Shown here piece by piece: positions 1 through 10,443 of a stretch of 64,000 nt of DNA. The translations under genes were made by a program, and so were the position numbers. Every line of letters begins with the position of its first letter. Positions within the stretch are counted from its first letter, which is position 1. The notes under the pieces are model-generated. The model had not been told where the DNA came from, searched no databases, and saw only the letters and a program-made list of their open reading frames with translations. Source of the stretch: Pseudisothecium myosuroides (Eukaryota > Streptophyta > Bryopsida > Hypnales > Lembophyllaceae); contig OX637290.1 in assembly GCA_951799445.1 (NCBI GenBank), positions 34,032,987 through 34,096,986 on the forward strand, written 5' to 3'.

Positions 1-278
1 TTTCAATCACAATATCTACAACAATGGAATAAATTTATTTTTTTAGATTCATAGCCACACTTCTGAATGCCCATAATTTCTTTTGGCAATTATGTACTTC
101 TTTGTGCCTCTAAAAAAAACCTATATCCCTACACATTCAATTCAAAATTTATCCTTTCATTGACAAGTCCTATTATAGTTTGAGATCTTACAAAAAAATA
201 TAGAAAAATTATTATAGAGCAATTATTGAAGTACTTGTTATAGTTGTACATGAAAATTGTACTCACTTTGCAAATGGC
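1..278. other. AT-rich flank, no gene seen
   Basis: AT-rich sequence downstream of the piggyBac stop codon. I see no piggyBac-type terminal repeat or TTAA-flanked end here, so the 3' limit of that element is not visible in this window. Confidence 0.5.
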
Positions 279-3200
279 TTAGCCATTCAAACGTTCGTGG
301 TAAACTTGGAAACACCCCTTCCGCCAACACATAAATTTATTGCCACAAGTAGGGCAATATGTCTTTGGCCGCGTCAATGGAGATGAGCCATCGTTGCAAA
401 CCACGCAAGGATTGCGGTCCTTAGTAAATGCAGGGTAGCATACTTGCCTACGACGTGGTGGTTCTTCAAATTCTTGACGTCTCTTCCCCTGCCATCTTGA
501 AGTTAGAGTTTCGCACAATTGAGTGCGAAATTGCAAATGCTTCATCGGACACTTCGGAGGATCTTCCGCCTTGCATTTGTCCATGTAAATTATATACATG
601 TTCACAATGCTTGTATCGACGAGAAAAAAGAAAACACGGTGCCACCACTTGTGGGACCGGGTCTGACATGAATATGACGCTCGTAATTGGTCAGCTACGT
701 CCACACCACGCATGTGAGTTGTATACTCAAGATGCACCGGTGATGTCTGAATGTTCTTCCTCTCTGAACCATTACGACGTGGAACTGTTGCAACTGGAAA
801 TTCCCACGGAAACTGAATTGGAATTGCGTGCGTCGAAATGATAAGAACCGCTTTCTTATCTTTCCATACAATGCTCGACATTTGCCTCGAATCATGCATG
901 CGCCAATCTAGTGTGCCTTGCTCATTTCTATTGAAATCCTTTGTGTTCTTGAAAGATTGAGGAAGACCCACCCGATTTGCTCTCATTGTGCCGGTTGCAT
1001 ATGTTTTTTTATCCAATAGGTCTTTGAATAAAGCAATGCTAGAAAAAAAATTGTCCATGACAATTACATGTCTTCTACCCTCAATTGGTGCAAGCAAGCG
1101 CAATACAACGTTATGCGCTAATCGTGCTTCCCCATGTCCCCTCGGTCGTCGCATTTCTTCCTCAACCACGGGATTTTTGCCACAATATACTTCAAAATTT
1201 GAAACAAATTTTGATTTTGAATCTGCTAAACACCAAACCTTCAAGCCCCACTTTTGCGGCTTCTGGGGCATATATTGTCTAGCGGGGCAGTAAGTCCCCT
1301 TGTATCGAATCATCATTTCGTCAATTGTAGCAAACTTACCAACATTCCATGCGTTTTGGCAATTGTCTCTCATTGCATTCAATAACCATCTAACTTGCCC
1401 CATTTTGTCATATCCTGGCATTCCTTTCTCACTCTCATATGTTGCTGGATTGGTAACATGTAAACATTTTGTGAGTAGTTCAAACCGGCTCCGTGACATC
1501 AAACTAGAGATAGTTGGACAATGAAAAAGGCCTTTTTTATGCCAGAAAGACCTCAAATTGGGTTGCTGCCTCATGCCCATATATAATATGATGGCCATGA
1601 AAACCTTCAACTCCAATACGGTAAAGTTTTCCCAATTCGGCCCTCCAAATGTGCCATCATCTGGATTCAATGCTGTTGCATACCGATTCGTCTCAGCAAC
1701 GATGTCCCATAAAATCCACATGGGCCAAAAAATTTGAAATAAATCGGAAAAAGTAGGGAACCGATTTTTAGAGAAACTGGACCCATAACTACCAAGATAT
1801 TCCGCAGGTTCAGGGGCATAAGTAATGAAATTTTGATGCCAAGTAGAATCTCGATAAACATGTTTGATGCTATTCACATCCCCTTCATAGCCATCATCCC
1901 CTTCATAGCCATCATCATACACGTTGTCTTCCTCCTCTTCACCAAAATCTAGCTCAGGATATTCAATGTCGAACTCGCTCCCACTTTCATCTACAAATTT
2001 GAAATTCTCATGTGTCAATAGAGTGTTAAATTGGTCCCCTTCACTTTCTTAGGCCCTAAAATCAAAAGCTTTTTTTATTTATAAAAATGTACATGACACT
2101 ACATTTCCAATGCAAAAAGCATGAAATAGAAAAATGGAAATTTTTGGAGTATGTAATTGTAAGATTTAGTAGTACAAGAACATGAAAATGTTTGCAAGAC
2201 ATTTCTGGAATTTTGACCACATACGTTGCAAAATAAATGCGTTCAAAGATAATTAGAAAAAAACTTCTATAGCATCAAGGCAAACTAGTTTATAACACTT
2301 TGAATCCTTTGAACTTAAAACTTTATCATTACATATTTTTTAAATTTACATTTTGCAACTCTTTTGTGATGGAAAAAAATGAAAAAAATCTTTATTTTCA
2401 ATCTCCAAATAAATTATTAGGTAGAAGTAGGTTTATGATGAAGGAGAAAACTCAATTGCTAATACCCCAAAGGTGGACTAGAATATACTCTCAACGATGA
2501 AATTGGTGTAGCATTGGAAATTAATCCTCTAGAAATTATTATTTTCACAAATGGTTGAAAGTTGGCTTCAAGACAAATCCTAAATTTTTTTTCCAAGAAC
2601 ATATTTTAATTGCCTGTAGAACAAGATGCACCATAACTTCTACATCAAAAATCCAAATGGAAGGAATTGAAGTTTTCCATGTCATAACAACAATATAAAC
2701 TATGAAAATCAATTTCTTGAAATCCTTGAATGGAAGTTCTTTGATTTTTTTTTCTATTAAATTCAAATTGGTACTTGTAGTAGTAAAATTCCTACTATCG
2801 AGCATTGATTGAAATAAAAATTATATTCCTCAAAAGCTAATAACTTCTTAAAATTTTGGAAAAAGTTCATGAAATATTCCTAAAAAATTGTGCTCATATT
2901 ACATTTTTCAAAATCTATGTGTCCCCCCTTAGAACAATGGTAATTCAAATTTTATCCTATGTTGTACCCAATTCCATTGCAATGTCATACAATTGAAGAT
3001 GTCTTGTATGTACTATTTTCCACTTGTTTCGGTTAGTGAAAGCTATTGGCTATACTTTGTAAAGAATTTTTTGTATATTTTACAAAATAACTTGATGACT
3101 GCTATATTTGAAGTCCAAGCGGCAAACATTACCTATATATCATATACTTTTGATAAAGGTGTCACAAAGTATCATCCTAATTATATTGCTAAAGAATTGT

Positions 3201-4042
3201 TTGAGAATTGAAGATATACATGTCCATTTTTTATAACTAAAGGTAAAAAAATGATTCTCTAACCGCCAAATCCAACTTGAACCCCAACTCTTTAGACAAA
3301 TCTAGTAGAGCAAAACTTTGCAATGCTTACCTGCTGTGGAAGGGCTATTGGAGCACTGCCGTTGAAGACGTTCTTGTTGGCGCTCCCAACCTCGTCCCCG
3401 GGGACGCTCCTTGGCTATTTCTGCATTCTCGCATTGGTTGCCTTCATCCCCATCCGAGCTCTCCCAAGTTGGCGAAGGCGCCCTAATCACTCTATCGACA
3501 GAGGCTACAGGCTCGTGAAGTGGACCACTTTCACTTGGAAGCTCTTGATGTACAATCTCCCTCTCCACCCTCGTTGATGCACTTCCATCACGCGATCGTT
3601 TGGGTGGACGTGCAATCTGCTCAGGGTTGTATAACAACTCCGGAGGCCAGAAGAGATCATCAACATCTCGAATTTCATGTGAAGAATAGGGGCCTTCATC
3701 AAAGTCTTCTTCATCAAGTTCTTCACAACTAGATGCTCTACCTCCAACTTCATGCTCCTGGCTATCAATGAACTCCGGATTGATGTTGCCAATGATGTCA
3801 ACGTCCTCTGGGAAAAAATTCTCTTGACCTTCTTCTGGTAATGAAGGTACAAAGCGAGGTGTAGGATAATCAAATCCTGCTTGTAATGGAATAGGGGGGG
3901 TAGGACTCCGAGGTGGACATTGCGAATTTGAAGAAGAAGGGGTATCATGGGCTAGCAATCTGCAACTACGACGAACAGGCAGTCCATCCCATGCAACGTG
4001 GTAGAAATCAATAAAATAGAACTTTGGACTTAGAAAACTCAA
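279..4042 (-). CDS. piggyBac transposase, two exons
   Basis: Cut-and-paste DNA transposase of the piggyBac (PGBD, DDE_Tnp_1_7) family, expected to act in the nucleus at TTAA sites. Exon 1 is 4042-3331 and exon 2 is 1990-279. The donor CAG|GTAAGC and the acceptor TTTGTAG|ATGAAAG are both phase 1, and the joined codon is GAT. The splice gives about 807 residues with no internal stop. Exon 2 can also be read from an ATG at 2018, but a TGA lies two codons upstream. In that 579-residue reading the catalytic aspartates are seen as IDEMMIRYKG (D233), VIVMDNFFSS (D322) and MRGVDVADQ (D440/443). A C-terminal Cys-rich zinc module (CVVC ... CPTC ... C ... C) follows. Exon 1 is acidic and proline-rich and contains no Met; its first codon here is TTG, so a further 5' exon or a lost start is likely. 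No matching terminal repeats were found at its edges, so it may be an immobile or domesticated copy. Confidence 0.87.
1991..3330 (-). other. Intron of the piggyBac gene
   Basis: A 1340-bp AT-rich intron bounded by GTAAGC and TTTGTAG. Its segment at about 2530-2850 resembles the MITE-like sequence at 4100-4300 (shared phrases such as AATTGCCT...ACAAGATGC and CATAACTT), so an old small element probably sits inside it. Short ORFs here look random. Confidence 0.6.
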
Positions 4043-4069
4043 AGTGTCAATGGTAGCAAAGTGGTGCAG

Positions 4070-4477
4070 TTAATCACTAAAGGACCTCAAAAACAAATCC
4101 TATACATTATTATTTGAAGAGGACACTCTAATTGCCTACAAAACAAGATGCTCCATAACTTTCTTATTACTAATGCAAATGGTTGCAAGTGTTCAATGTA
4201 GACAAAAGTGTAATCTAAAAAACAAAAGATTTTAAAAATTTTCATTTCAAGTTATTGTGAATTCTTTTTTGAGCTTCATGAATTGAAGAAATCATAGAGA
4301 GCGGCATAACCTTTATTTGGGGGTACCAATTGAAATAAAGATCATATATTCTAGAAGGTAATGTGTTCTTGTATGTTCAAAAACAATTTCAAAAATTTAT
4401 GAGAAAAATTGAGACCAAAGGAGCTTGCTTGAAATCCATTCTATTCCTTGAAAGACAATAGTCCTTTAGGGGATTAA
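4070..4477. mobile_element. piggyBac-type MITE 1 with TTAA duplication
   Basis: A 400-bp non-coding unit between TTAA at 4070-4073 and TTAA at 4474-4477. The left end reads TCACTAAAGGACC and the right end reads GTCCTTTAGGGGA, an imperfect inverted repeat. TTAA duplication with short terminal repeats is the hallmark of piggyBac insertion. The MITE begins 28 bp beyond the visible start of the piggyBac gene. Confidence 0.7.
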
Positions 4478-4909
4478 CCCCTCAAATTCATAGATCATAC
4501 GGTTACATGTGTTCAAAAATGTAACCGTATGATCTTTTAGAGTAGAGAATCCAGAACTACCCGCAAACTAAAATTCCTCATAACTTCTGACTCATTGACT
4601 AAAATGGAATGATTCAAAGCTTTCCACGTGTATATAAATCCTTCACTTCAATTTCAAATTTTTGTTTATGAAAAAAGTGATTTTTTTTTATCTGCCTAGA
4701 TTGCCCAAGTTGGAAAACAAACAACATATTGAGCCATAACTTTTGACTCCAATTTCCAAATGTCATGAACTTTAGTGCATATGAAAGATATTCTTGGTCC
4801 CCAACTTTTACTAAAATTTCAGCCTAGAAATACCTGAATTTCTGGTCACTAATACTTGCCCGAAATTGCTATGTTGCAAAAAATAACAAGCTAGTCCTTT
4901 AGGGGTTAA
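4474..4909. mobile_element. piggyBac-type MITE 2 sharing a TTAA with MITE 1
   Basis: A 428-bp unit from CCCCTCAAATTC (4478) to CTAGTCCTTTAGGGG (4905), flanked by TTAA at 4474-4477 and 4906-4909. It shares its left TTAA with the preceding unit, so the two were inserted head to tail at one target. No coding capacity. Confidence 0.65.
4493..4534. repeat. Perfect 16-bp hairpin
   Basis: GATCATACGGTTACAT (4493-4508) is followed, after a 10-nt spacer, by its exact reverse complement (4519-4534). It lies just inside the left end of MITE 2 and may be a subterminal transposase-binding palindrome; that role is inference. Confidence 0.8.
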
Positions 4910-6680
4910 AATGTTATACCTTGTCCAAGGAGGTACTAGTCCTCCGTCTAGGCATTGCTCTTTGTCCTTCAAACTCCTAATAGTGTACAAAAAAATCTCC
5001 TTGCCTGAACACAAAAATGATAGTCTAAGGATTATTCAACTTGACCACCAAAAAGGCCGTCATGTCAAATACATTATGTATAAAAGAACGAGATTGTGGA
5101 GTACTTGAATGTGTATGATATAGATCATGAAGACCAATCAATTCTTGTATAGTCAAAAGAATCTAACATACAAAACATTTTTCCTATTCTGTTGAAGTAT
5201 GTTAGATCATAAATCAAGAAGTGTGGTCCATGTCCTCTTTAGTTCTTATGTTGTCAATATATGCAAGAGTAAAGAGCCCAAATCAGTGGAATTTGCATCG
5301 AAGTAGCTAAGACCTACACTAAAAAGGCTTTTGAATGAATACAATGAATTCCAAAAACAAAAATAAAAACACAAGCTCATTTGATTGACCCTTGAAGTTC
5401 CATTTTTGTATTGGGGGACAAAATGGATTTAGGGTAGTCTCCTACGTTCTCAATGTTGATCATGATTTTCTAGAAACTTTTTTCAAAGATAGGAAAACAC
5501 ATCAACTTTCTATAAATGTGATTTTTATTTCAATCAGTGCCTATAAGCTAAAGTTATGCCACCATGAGCTAAAATTGGCAGTTGTTGGGCAACACAAAAA
5601 ATTCAAAGAAAATGAGGATAAATTTTTTGAATTGTTGTTTTTTATAGAAAATATTTTTATCTACTTCAAAAAAATTGATTCATTCTATTTAGATTGGTAA
5701 TGAGAGAGCTATGGACAATCTTTTTTGTTTGGGGGGGGGGGCAATCTAGACATGTTCTTGAAAAATTAACTTATAGTATTTATATTTTGATGCGATTTTT
5801 ATGATTTTTCCAAAGAAATTGTTGAATACGATCAAGTGTGCTTTGCAAAACAATATCATTACCTGGATTATTGTATTGTAATTTATCTTAGAGCTATAAA
5901 CTATTTAGAGTTTTGTTTGATCTCAAACATATTTCTACTTCACAATTTTCTAGAGAATGAAAATGAAGTTTGTTTTCATAAAAATATTCAAATTTGGAAG
6001 TGTAGTTCTAAAAGTTTTAGCTGAACGGATTGTTAGGCAAGGGAGGTGCAAAAAGAACGATTTTCTTCACTTCAAACACAAAAATTTTGCAATCCACATA
6101 TTCAAAGTTTTTTTAAATGTCCTTCACACGTTTTATACCATTGTAGTGCAATTAGTAAATGAACTAGAATCCTGTTCATAAATATGTCTATGCAAATGAC
6201 ATTGTAAAAATGAAGTTTAGATCTAAACAAATAACAATATGATAATCCTTTGAACAGACACAAGAGTTGAATCGGAAAAAAAGTTTCAGAACATTGTGTC
6301 CTCTCCAATACCTATACAAAAAGTAATAGTCGTGAATGGCAAGCGACGATTCAAACTATATTGAACCACAATGAATAGATGCAATTATCTAGTAGAAAAT
6401 GTGAAAGCAACAAGATTTGACCTTGAACTAAACTAGAGAAGGAACAAAATGAAAATATAAGATAATACCTTAGTAATTATAGTAAACATAATAGAGTATG
6501 AGATTTTATATTTGCAATTACATCCTATCACTATAATCATCACTACCTTTAGGTAGGAGGCTCAAACTCCGACCATGCATTAAAAGAATATGACTCAGAG
6601 GTACATTTTGCTTTCTTCAATGTACCAATTATGCACATTTCAAGAGGTGGTCGCTTTTAATGACCACAAACGACCACTTT
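4910..6680. other. AT-rich intergenic DNA, no gene supported
   Basis: Low-complexity AT-rich DNA with short ORFs and no recognisable domains. A run of 11 or more G occurs near 5732. I see no structured feature of note. Confidence 0.5.
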
Positions 6681-6689
6681 TTTCCAACT

Positions 6690-6870
6690 TCAAATATTCA
6701 TAACTAATTCCAAAAAGGTCCAAAAAATATGAAATGACTTGGGTTAGATGTCAATTGCACTTGTCTTTCAAGGAAAATCTACTGAAAAATATTTCAAGAT
6801 GTTTTACCTCCCCAAAATTCAGTTTCAGCGCTTAGATGGTCGCTTTATGGATGTCCTACCTTATCACTAT
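6690..6870. repeat. Dispersed repeat, copy 1
   Basis: About 170 bp that recurs, diverged, at 15680-15860. Shared phrases include AATATGAAAT, CTTTCAAGGA and CTGAAAAATATT/TTGAAAAATATT, in the same order and spacing. It is non-coding and is probably an old dispersed element; its borders are not sharp. Confidence 0.6.
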
Positions 6871-7114
6871 ATTGTTCTGGAACTACAAAACACTGTTATA
6901 CATAACAAGATACCTGAATTCGGAATGACAGTATGAACAGTTCCAATCAGTAAATGAGGGCAGCAACAATATGACAAGTATGAAGGGTTGCACCAGAAGC
7001 TCATTTTCAGAGTAAGAATTGACCTCAAATTCTCACCCAGAAAACATTTATTGAGAAACTTATAGTATTTTGATAGAATCAGTGGATGATAACAAGTGCT
7101 CAAATGAGACGTAC

Positions 7115-7517
7115 CTAGAGGATCTGTGTACCACAGATATTCCAAAGTTGAATCTCCAGTCACGCCTCCCTCTTCTCCGAGAATCAGATGATCTGGAAAC
7201 CTTTCTCGCACGATTTCTAGAATTGGAAGCTCCGTTTTATGATTAGTGCTGTCGATTATAGTCCCAACATAAGGTTTGCAATTCAGTTTCTTAGTACTCA
7301 GAGCTAGCAGACCGTTCTTCCAAATGAAGGGATAATAAACTCAAATTGAAAGTATAATCAACTGAACACATGCACATGAATCAAAAAGTGGATGAAGCAG
7401 AGAGATACTGACTCTGTCACAAGGTCGGCCTTGCCCTTGTAGTCTATATCTCGTGGCTTGTCAACTGTACCGGCCAGTTCCTCCTCAGTAGCCGTAGAAG
7501 ATCCCAATGTGTCAAGT
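7115..7517 (-). pseudogene. IMPL1-like inositol monophosphatase fragment
   Basis: Two exons match the N-terminal half of plant IMPL1-type (plastid-targeted) inositol monophosphatases, which hydrolyse inositol and related phosphates. Exon 7517-7413 encodes DKPRDIDYKGKADLVT. Exon 7248-7115 encodes FPDHLILGEEGGVTGD and LEYLWYTDPL, covering the metal-binding GEE motif and the start of the family's DPLDGT motif. Donor GA|GTCAGT and acceptor CGACAG|CACT restore D-T between them in phase 2, the residues expected in this family. The second exon ends phase 1 on a good donor (G|GTACGT), but no exon beginning DGTTN is visible downstream on the minus strand. The usual helix before the DKPR segment is also missing. 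I read this as a 3'-truncated gene fragment, perhaps captured or cut by insertions. A first, transit-peptide exon upstream (about 7600-7830) is possible but unproven. Confidence 0.75.
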
Positions 7518-7830
7518 CTGAAAATCTCAAATCTGAAAATCCCAATGTGAATACTTCTGAGTTCACTCTGAGTTCCCAATGTCAACCGACTTCCACCGAT
7601 TCTCTCCGAAGCTCACAACGAATCAAACAGGTGCCGCATGCCCAAGATAGAACAATGTCGAAAAGAAGGAGACGAAACACTCCTCACAAACCTTGAAAAA
7701 TCAAATCGTGAAGTGCAACTGCATGTCTCTCTACAAACCAACCTCTCTGCAGATTGATGGTGTGTTAGGAATTCGTGGTGTATTACGAATATTGAAAGCT
7801 TCTGTACGTGGCAACTTGTGAACAACCTTG

Positions 7831-8320
7831 GGAGTCAAAATTTGGGCAAATTTTGGAATAACATCAATTAGGTAGAGGAAACATTGAATTCAAGCCTCTT
7901 TTTTCTTGATTCTTTGCTTGGTGTGTCAGAGAATTGTGAATTGTCAACGAATTCGACCTAAATTTGCCTTCATTGAAGAAGTGCTGTTGTGAGTGAAGAA
8001 ATGGGAGCCATTTATGATTACAATTGTGTAGATAGATGCTCTAATTTAGCAAATGTGGGTGAAGTTAATTTCCCATGCTTCAATTAGGTGCCACAAATTC
8101 AATTCATTGCTTCGTTGTGCTCATCAAATTAAATTTTTGGTCAAATTATGGACTTTGAAGATTTTTGTAGTCAAAGAAGCAATTGACGTCATTGGCAAAT
8201 TTGCCAAAATTTCGCATCAAATGTCAGTGTGTAGTTGCTTGCAGACAAATTTTCACTTTGAATTTCAAGAATTGAAGCTTCAATTGCCAGAATTTGGCAA
8301 ATTTTTGGTGCATTGAAGGG
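7831..8320. other. Intergenic DNA
   Basis: AT-rich sequence upstream of the IMPL1-like fragment. It may include a promoter remnant, but I see no clear TATA box or other motif. Confidence 0.4.
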
Positions 8321-8429
8321 GGCGCGGCTCGCAGTACAGGCGCAACCCGCAGCACAGGGGCGGCCTGGCAGCCCATGCACCCCCTCCTGCGACTGGAGGT
8401 GGGCGTCCCCCAGCCTTTGTGACCAAGGG

Positions 8430-8720
8430 TTGCCAACCAGGCGGGGGGTTGGGGTCATTAAGGCAGGGGGGTGGGGGTATTAAGGCAGGGGGTTTGGGGA
8501 ACGGGGGTTGGGGGACAGGGGTTGGGGAACTGGGATTGGGGGACGGGGGTTGGGGTTGGGGTTATTAAGGCAGGGGGTTTGGAGAACGGGGGTTGGGGGA
8601 CAGGGGTTGGGGAACGGGGATTGGGGGACGGGGGTTGGGAACAAGGGCTGGGAACGAGGGTTGGGAACCAAGGGCTGGGAACGGAGGCTGGAGACAGAGG
8701 CTTCACCCGCTGCCCACCCC
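8430..8720. repeat. G-rich minisatellite
   Basis: Imperfect tandem repeats built from GGGGTTGGGGGACGGG-like blocks on the plus strand, with the phrase TTAAGGCAGGGGG recurring three times. Many runs of four to six G are spaced by 1-4 nt, which fits G-quadruplex potential. It lies in otherwise AT-rich DNA. ORFs here are low-complexity translations and are not genes. Confidence 0.85.
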
Positions 8721-8972
8721 AGATTCCACCTCCTTCCCGCTTCACCTGCCCTCCTCCAAAGTCAAGAAAATAGTGACAGCCCAGCCTGCCCCAAATTTTT
8801 GTTCCTAAAAAAATGTCTGTAACTTCTTCATACAGAATCCGATTGAAATAAAAATTACATATCCACGAAGCTCTCGGGAAAGTATACAACCTCAAAAAAT
8901 CTCAAAAAATCTCACTTCAAATTGAGACAATAGGAACCTACCCGGACCCAATTTGTCCTCCGAGGGGACAAA

Positions 8973-8990
8973 CGGTCCTTTAGGGGTTAA
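8973..8990 (+). mobile_element. Orphan piggyBac-type element end
   Basis: CGGTCCTTTAGGGG followed by TTAA (8987-8990) repeats the right-end signature of the two MITEs at 4.07-4.91 kb. Its left partner was not found, so the borders of this copy are unknown. Confidence 0.55.
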
Positions 8991-9975
8991 GGTGAGAAAA
9001 TTCTACAAATTGTACTACAAGTTATTTTTGGAAAAAGGTTTAATAAATAACAAGAGTGTCTATAACTTTCACATCACCTATCCAAATGAAATGAATCAAA
9101 CCTTTTCATTTAGACAAAAATATAAATTATCATTAAAAAATCAAATTCAAAAAAATTAAATTAAATTAATTTTCTTTTTCCTTGTTGGTCTCCCTTATGT
9201 TGGTTTAGTTGGGTATAAATTACTAAATTATGTTCTTGGACACCAAATACAGAAAAAAAAATTATATCTTTATACAGCTATTCATTTTTTAAGGTCTCCA
9301 AAAAAATTTTAAATCATGAAAGAATTGAACCCTTGGTTATTTGTCCAAAATACAATTTGTCTTCCTAGGGTTTAGGGTCAATGGTATTTTAGGTATTAAA
9401 AGTGTTTAATTGTAAATTTGGGTTATAACTTTTATAAAACTTTTGAATTAAAATTTGGAAATTCTTTCACAAGAGAATTACTTTTCTTTATATTTTACAC
9501 AGTATTATAAGAATGATGAGTTTTTTAATTTCTAATTTATTAAGGGCCCCATTAGGAGACACTAATGCTCCAATGATGAGAACTCTAGCACACTTCTGGA
9601 GAACGCAATGGAGCAAAATTGGGGAACAAAACTCGTCACAAAGTAGTCAATAGTACTCTGTAAGCAAGCACATGGATGCCGATGGCGTATATTGAGCTTC
9701 CCGAGCTTGACTTGGATGCAATTCTGAGTGGATTCACAGCTTTAGAAAGCAAGATTGGGCATTGTCCCTATTCTTTTAAGAAATTCGAAGCTCATGTTTG
9801 GAGAGATTGGTAAAGTGTGAGCATTTGAAATTTAGTCACCATGGAATTTGCGTGAGCTCCACGGCTGATGGTTGTGTCCAACTGCAACAAATAACATAGT
9901 GTGTACTCTTTCCTTTCCCTTATTTGGATGCTTTCAAATTCGTTGTTGGTAGATTGTTTTTGTTGAAATTCCACT
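8991..9975. other. AT-rich intergenic DNA
   Basis: Non-coding AT-rich sequence up to the target-site duplication of the next element. No supported gene. Confidence 0.5.
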
Positions 9976-10154
9976 GTGAGGTTGTGGGAGTACGTATCAT
10001 CCGGAAAGTCCCAATTAAAAGTTTAGTGAAGGTAAAAGTAGCAGAACTTTTTCAATTTTTGCATTTAAATACAAAGTTAGGACTTAGATATTAGAAATAG
10101 AAATTAGTTTCTACAGAGAAAAGATAAAACTCTAAATAGGGTACGCAGTCTTCC

Positions 10155-10212
10155 GGAAACCGTAGCCGGAAAGCCGGAAAGTTCCGGAAAGTTCCGGAAA
10201 GTTCCGGATCGT
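10155..10212 (+). repeat. TTCCGGAAAG short tandem repeat in leader
   Basis: Four near-identical 10-bp steps of CCGGAAAGTT sit upstream of the gag-like ORF. The hexamer TCCGGA is strikingly common through the whole element, in coding and non-coding parts alike. Confidence 0.75.
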
Positions 10213-10443
10213 AGGGACCTACCGCCTAGGTTCCGGCTAGAGAACTTACGGGAACGTTTTTGGCGGCGGGGACTTAGGGTTCCGACAGGTACTTAAACCC
10301 CACCGCCAGCCTCATTCAGTCTCTTTTTACCCGTGCTCTTCCACGGTGTGTTAGAAGAGAGAAAGAGTGGTGAGTTAGGGTGTGTTAGGGAGAGAAAGGG
10401 AGGAAGGTGCCGATTGCACCGGATTGTCCTAGCAGTCAGTGAG

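Noticed and set aside
428..841. 137-codon plus-strand ORF
   Set aside because: Antisense shadow of the piggyBac catalytic exon.
8471..8895. Glycine/tryptophan- or proline-rich ORFs on both strands
   Set aside because: Translations of the G-rich minisatellite; every frame is open because the repeat lacks stops.
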